Source: Lates calcarifer (Eukaryota > Chordata > Actinopteri > Centropomidae). Taken from it: a stretch of DNA of 64,000 nt. Made by a program: the position numbers and the translations under genes. The notes beneath the pieces were generated by a model, which was given only the letters and a program-made list of their open reading frames with translations, was not told the DNA's origin and searched no databases. Positions 58,801-64,000 of this stretch are shown piece by piece. Positions within the stretch are counted from its first letter, which is position 1, and the number at the start of each line of letters is the position of its first letter. The stretch spans positions 3,234,071-3,298,070 of the forward strand of contig NC_066836.1 in the NCBI RefSeq assembly GCF_001640805.2, in the 5' to 3' direction.

Positions 58801-60734
58801 CATGCAGGGGAACCCCACATTGGTGCTGAAACGTATCGGTTACTCCTGGTATCAAAATATGCTCAGTACTAAGTTGGCAGTAAATATCCAGTCAGATTTG
58901 TTTGCTTATTCTTTGAATAAATTAAACATAATGTGTCTTTGCATAATCTGTGTGACTCCAAAAGCCTTGAATCTACTCTATTTATTGTTTGCTGAAAAAT
59001 ATGTCCAAATATTAAGACCAAGTATAAACTGTCTTTTGCACGTGCATTACAACTCAAAACACAGGTATAACATTTGAATGATATCTGACCTTCCCAACCA
59101 GCCGACCCCCGGTACGGACAAACAGCACCGGCTCTTTGAAACACCAGCTTCAAAGCCAATCTCTGTCTGTTGAGGTGTAAATTATGTGGACCAGCACCAC
59201 CCATCAGCCCTCCTCCCTTCCCTCCTCTCCACAGCGGTGGTGGCTGTGGTCGGGTTCCCCCAACCAGATGTTGGCCAGTTCTAAAGCTGGAGGTCAAAGG
59301 TCATGGGCTGATGGTGGGGGTCGGGGAGGGTTTGGTAGGGAGGTGCATAACGGCTGTTGAACCAGACCATGTAGCACTTCATCAGCTGGAGATAAACAGA
59401 CCGCGCCCTCCTCCGACCTTGTGTGGTTTGAATTAGGGCTGCCATGATGGAGGTCTGCTAATTGAATTCTGCCACCACTAATAAATAACAGGTGATAGAT
59501 ATTTTTAGGGGGTAATTTGTTAACTGGTAGCATTTCATTGATTGTGTTTACCTTCTCTGATTCTTTATTTTTATGGCATTATCTCTTATATCTTTCCAGA
59601 TATTGGCTCATAACCTGGTTAAGGTCATATTACACTGAAAATCATGCATCCACAAAATAACAGACTTAACATCAAATTACACTGGAACAGACACTGAACA
59701 AAATAAGGTGTTTACATTCCACCGTATTAATAAGCTAATTTTTAACACATGTAAGCTTACACGGGGTGATATTAAGAAATAGTTCATACATACATGTGCT
59801 TAGTGAACTGTTATAACCTGCTAGAAAAAACTCTGATCAGTACAAATTCAGTATAACGAATGGGCTGAAATCAGATACTTATTAAATAAAATCATGGGAG
59901 AGCAGAGCAGTTATCTAGAATGGTGACTTTAAAGTAACTAGTAGAGAGATTGTGACAGCTGCTGATTGGCTCACTGTGGCTCAGAGCCAATCGGCAGCTG
60001 GTTTGAAAATGAACTGTTGTTCGTCATTGTTTTGACTGGCTTGTGGCCAGAGAGGGACAGTGCTCAGAGGGGGCACTAACAGAAGACCAGAGAGTTTAAA
60101 ACTCTTATTAACTTAACTGTTATTTTAGTTCACTTAAGATGAATGCTGGTGTTACACAATATTTGAGTCACTTTTAACAAATCCCATGGAAAGACCAAAA
60201 CCACTAATGTGTTAGTCCATCTCTTAGTAGTTTCAAGTTGTATGTGGCTCTCTGCTCCAAGCCCCCAGGCTGGCAGAAGATGTACATTTCATCAAATTTT
60301 AAGAACAGGTCACAAAATGTTTCTTTAAAACCAAAAAAAGTTCAGAAATTTCATTTAACCTGTTAACTGGGCACTACAGTTTTTAGGAAGTATTATTTCA
60401 GACATGCATTAATACACATACAGTGCTTTTGTCAAGTGAGCATTCAGTCTGGAAATAATGAGTTTGGGGGTATACTCCTTTTCATTTCGTGTACCTGCTT
60501 GGGGACAATAATAGATAGAGATCAATCATCCAACAGTCTCATTCATTGGAAGTTGAGGAACAGGGAAAGGTAGTAGGGGAGTTATAGTAGTCTTACTGTT
60601 CATAGTTTGGTGTTGTTGGAGGAGCTCTGGCAGTTTTTGGGGCAAATAAGAATCTGGATGGTTTTCACTCCCCAGGAAATCTGTTTGATCTCATTTTCTT
60701 CTTAGAGTTGTTCTCAGTAGCTCAGAGCATGTTA
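58801..60734. other. Intergenic stretch without a recognised gene
   Basis: No exon is supported. It holds a 45-nt hairpin (59956-60000) listed separately and a G+C-richer island at about 59090-59450. Confidence 0.55.
59956..60000. other. 17-bp stem hairpin with ATTGG/CCAAT arms
   Basis: CAGCTGCTGATTGGCTC (59956-59972) and GAGCCAATCGGCAGCTG (59984-60000) are inverted with a single T-G wobble, separated by an 11-nt loop. The arms carry ATTGG and CCAAT. It could be a cruciform, a remnant of a palindromic element or paired NF-Y-like sites. It is shorter than a typical pre-microRNA. Confidence 0.7.
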
Positions 60735-62200
60735 CACGATGGTGTGTGTGAGTCTTTGTTCACACTTACAAAATAATGGCACTGTGTGTGTATACAGTAT
60801 CTGTATACCTCAGAGTGCAGATGTATCTGCTTTTATGCGTGTATGTATGTCTCTGTGTCCATTCAAAGTATGTTACCAAACTTGTACATGCAAGTGTATG
60901 CACATCTACATGTGTGTGAGTTGATTGATGTGTGTTTGTGTATGTTTGTCTTTGCATGTCAGCCACTGTGTCTGCTCACAAGCTTCTATGTCTGTGTGCT
61001 TTCACCCATGCAACTAGATGACCCATGTACAGTATGTATGTGTTAACATTTTTCCATATTGCAAGTGACATGTAAAATCAAGCAAATCTCAGCTACAGGA
61101 CTCAGAATTTATTTGCCACTTATTTTGCCATTTACACCAGATAACGCCCCATAAACTCTCACGGGGGCGGCCAATCCTTCTGCAGTCGTCATAATCAAAA
61201 GACAAAGCTTGCTCCATCCTTCTCTGCACTCCATTCAAGCTAACAACATTACTATTCATCATCAGTATTCACACCTGTCCAAATCCATAACCTCATTGCC
61301 TAGAGGGAGGAAAGAAAAGGAGAAAAAAAAGAAGTCATCGTCATCTCGCTGGGAAGAAGAATCCAATTCCCCTCTGCCTGCATTTCCTACATGCATTTGT
61401 CATACATCAACCAGACAAGTGAACTCCCTCCTCTCCAAGCAAGCCACCATCCCAACCCCCGTCTCTGTCGTTCTTGTCTCTCTGCAACCAAAACTCATTT
61501 CCTCTGCACAGAGCAAAAAAGTACACACAATATCACAGTCAAAGTCTTGCCCTGCCGGCCCCCCCTCTGATCGGCCCAGACAAATAGTGTACATTTCTCA
61601 AGGAATTCCCTGAATGTGGGAGTGGACCTGCAGATGTTGGAGAGCTGTCACCCCTTTAAACCCCCCAACCCACTCCCAAACGGCCCCTCCACCCAGCCCA
61701 TGTTTCCCATTTGCCTTTGTGTTTTGTGATGTGAATGCACAAACAGATGCAGCAAGGCACACATGCACAAATGCACTGGACAGCTGGGCATGTACACTTG
61801 TACGAGTACACACACACACACATGCATACTATCACAAACACTGTCCCTGGTCATAGATATACTTGCCCTCTCTTTGTGTGTGTGTGTGTGTGTGTGTGTC
61901 TGATGCACATGCAGGTAAAGTCATTCCCTCTGTGTTGTGTAATGGTCACAAAAATGGGCAAAGAGACACAGGAACACATACTTGCACATGCACACAACCC
62001 ACAAACCCTTTCCACATAAACAAACTCTGCTCTATTCACACACACAGACTACTGCTGCTTCTACAGTGTGTGCATACACACACCCACACATGCTGACACA
62101 CGAACACACACACACACACACACACTCAAATAAACTCCCTCCCTCCTTGCACACTTGCTGACACACGTGTACAGACACACACATACACACATAGTACTTG
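60735..62200. repeat. TG/CA-rich cryptic simple-sequence region
   Basis: TG-rich sequence (60735-61045) and later CA-rich sequence (61740-62200) dominate, with pure runs at 61808-61822 (CA), 61875-61899 (TG) and 62104-62125 (CA). The part at 61046-61735 is unique and non-coding. Overlapping open frames here are driven by the repeats. Confidence 0.7.
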
Positions 62201-64000
62201 GACATCCCAGGGCCTGGACCCTCTGTTTTTCCATTACGGAGCCTGGCAGCAGAACAGTTCAGCACTACCAGAAACATTAGGAGCAGTGGGAGACGGAGCT
62301 GGTGGCCGAGCTCATAAAAGCCTGATCCACAAACTCACCAAAACACTGGGCGATCACACACACCAAACTAGTACATAAATATGTTGCACAAGTTTTGGGC
62401 AAGTTTCTTAAAATTCCACTAAATAAAACAGGAATCAGAGTGTTGCCATCATTTTCCTGCAAACATATTCAAGAGGTCGTGTCCAGATTACATAATTAAT
62501 GTGTCATTGCGTTTCACTGTTATTGCCCACATAAGATCTTTTTCCGATCCCTGTGGTGTTTTTAATCACCCACTATGGTCTGTTACGCCCCACCCTTGTG
62601 TGGCCCAATGGGGTGCAAACACTCCACCACTGACTCAAATCAGCCACAGAAAACACCTTAAGAACAGCCAAATCCATGGCATTTATTAACATAAAACAAA
62701 TCAAAACAACCAAGACAAAACCAAGACTATAAAAGACAGAAAGTTAAAACACAACAGCAACACGAAGTTTATAAAAAAAAAAAAAAAAAAAACCCACACA
62801 CAACTGAGAGGCAGCAAGTCCAGCAGGCCCATGTTAGAAGCTTCTGCTTCTGATGCTGGCACAGGAGCTCTTAAGCACTTCACTCAGGTGCAGCTCGTTG
62901 ATGGCTGATCAGGGAGCAGCTGGGTGGAGCTACAGCAAAGATAGGAGGGGACAGGGGCAGAGGAGCAGACACCCACACAGCCGTAACAGGTCTTAAGTTT
63001 TTCGTGAATTGGTGACAGAGTGTCTAGCAGGAAAAGCAGACGATAGCTACTGTACCATGAGGGTGTTTTCAAAAAAATCTGTCCCCATACAGCATATCAC
63101 AACAACATATTTTATTATTCAATCTCTTAGAGACTCAAATAGCATACAGTATGAGGCCTGTTTGGGTTACATTTCACTAGAGCATGCAAGAGTGAGCATG
63201 GATTTCGAGAGGATTTCATGAAGGGAGTTTCAAGTACGTGTGAACACAATTAGATGGCTTTTCACTTCAGCTAATTCAAGTGTTTCAATAGTGTACTTAG
63301 GGGCCTTTAATTGTTTACTATATTTCCAGAGTGAATGAGGATACTGAGGATAATTTCACAGTTCAGTCTTTTACACAATTACACTTGAATTTGTTAGAAA
63401 CAGAACACGAGAGGTAAGTGTATATGTCCATAGTAAAATCTGAATGAGGATTCATTTGACACCTTGTAAACCTAACCCTCCACTGATACCAAATCAAATC
63501 TTCTCTGAGCCCATCCAACCAAGTCAAATGAAATCATTATTTTAAGACTCAAACTTCCACCGGCTCACAGCTTTGTTGTGTGCCTTTGTTGTAGAAAAGA
63601 AACCAGTTTCCAATTTTCTGATCAATTCTTCATATTTGGTACAAGTTTCGCCAATGTGCAGTAGAAAGTGGGACTTCAACACTTCAAACCTCAAGAACAG
63701 CAGCACAGACATTTTTTAAGACAAAACAACAAAACAAAGACGATCTCAGAAGTAATTTATGTCCTATTACATAACCTGCTCGGACATTTTTGATTGGCCA
63801 ATTACTAAAGCCTCCCTAAAAGCAAGATTTATAGAAGCAGGGCTGGGATCCAACAGGCCAGCTGTCTCTCTAATCCTCTTTCCCAGTTTGGTGCAGGACC
63901 AGACCAGAAACAGTAAGTACCACTGCAGAGACTGAACAGCATCAGACTGCATTCATACACTGCAGGCAACAGAAGTCAATAAGCCCATTTCAGCACACAT
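62201..64000. other. Intergenic stretch without a recognised gene
   Basis: Contains a 20-nt A run (62773-62792). No exon or RNA gene is recognised. A 61-codon minus-strand frame at 63767-63952 has no resemblance that I can name. Confidence 0.5.
62773..62792. repeat. Poly-A run, 20 nt
   Basis: An uninterrupted run of A. It could be a retroposon tail, but no body is recognised. Confidence 0.9.

Noticed and set aside
61209..61613. 134-codon plus-strand frame
   Set aside because: Low-complexity Lys/Ser/Pro composition and no family resemblance; it lies between simple-sequence regions.
61648..62277. Several overlapping Cys/Val- and His/Thr-rich frames
   Set aside because: These are translations of (TG)n/(CA)n repeats on both strands.
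63767..63952. 61-codon minus-strand frame that looked vaguely protein-like
   Set aside because: No family could be named and no splice-site context was clear. A protein search would be needed to revive it.

Overview
The window looks like nuclear DNA from a ray-finned fish, most likely a percomorph teleost. The evidence is one clear vertebrate gene with GT-AG introns, a TG/CA-rich microsatellite landscape, and several decayed short mobile elements whose termini resemble repeats common in teleost genomes. There is no prokaryotic-style gene packing, operon, CRISPR array or phage.

The only gene I can support is klf6 (Krueppel-like factor 6), on the minus strand at the left end. Its four coding exons are 7644-7543, 5198-4616, 3376-3253 and 2359-2308. 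All junctions follow GT-AG with consistent phases, and they join into a 286-codon reading frame. The product has the KLF6 N-terminus, an acidic serine-rich activation region and three C-terminal C2H2 fingers. The 3' UTR runs left from 2307 and may leave the window. The promoter region lies right of 7644, at about 7650-8420, and is CpG-rich with CCAAT, CACCC, MEF2-like and TATA-like motifs. Intron 1 holds a second CpG-rich block at about 6580-7060.

From about 8.4 kb to the right end, some 56 kb, I find no convincing exon, rRNA or tRNA. This stretch reads as AT-rich gene desert. It contains microsatellites, pyrimidine tracts, five MITE-like elements (two belong to one palindromic family), two tRNA-derived SINE relics, and three fragments resembling common teleost interspersed repeats. 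Several G+C-richer, motif-dense islands could be distal enhancers of klf6 or a neighbour, but conservation cannot be judged from one sequence.

No undescribed gene system is evident. The observations most worth checking are two upstream reading frames around the klf6 start codon (one overlaps the coding start out of frame for 100 codons), the CpG-rich intron-1 island with a TATA motif pointing antisense, the two-copy palindromic element, and a near-perfect 17-bp hairpin carrying paired CCAAT/ATTGG motifs near 59.97 kb.
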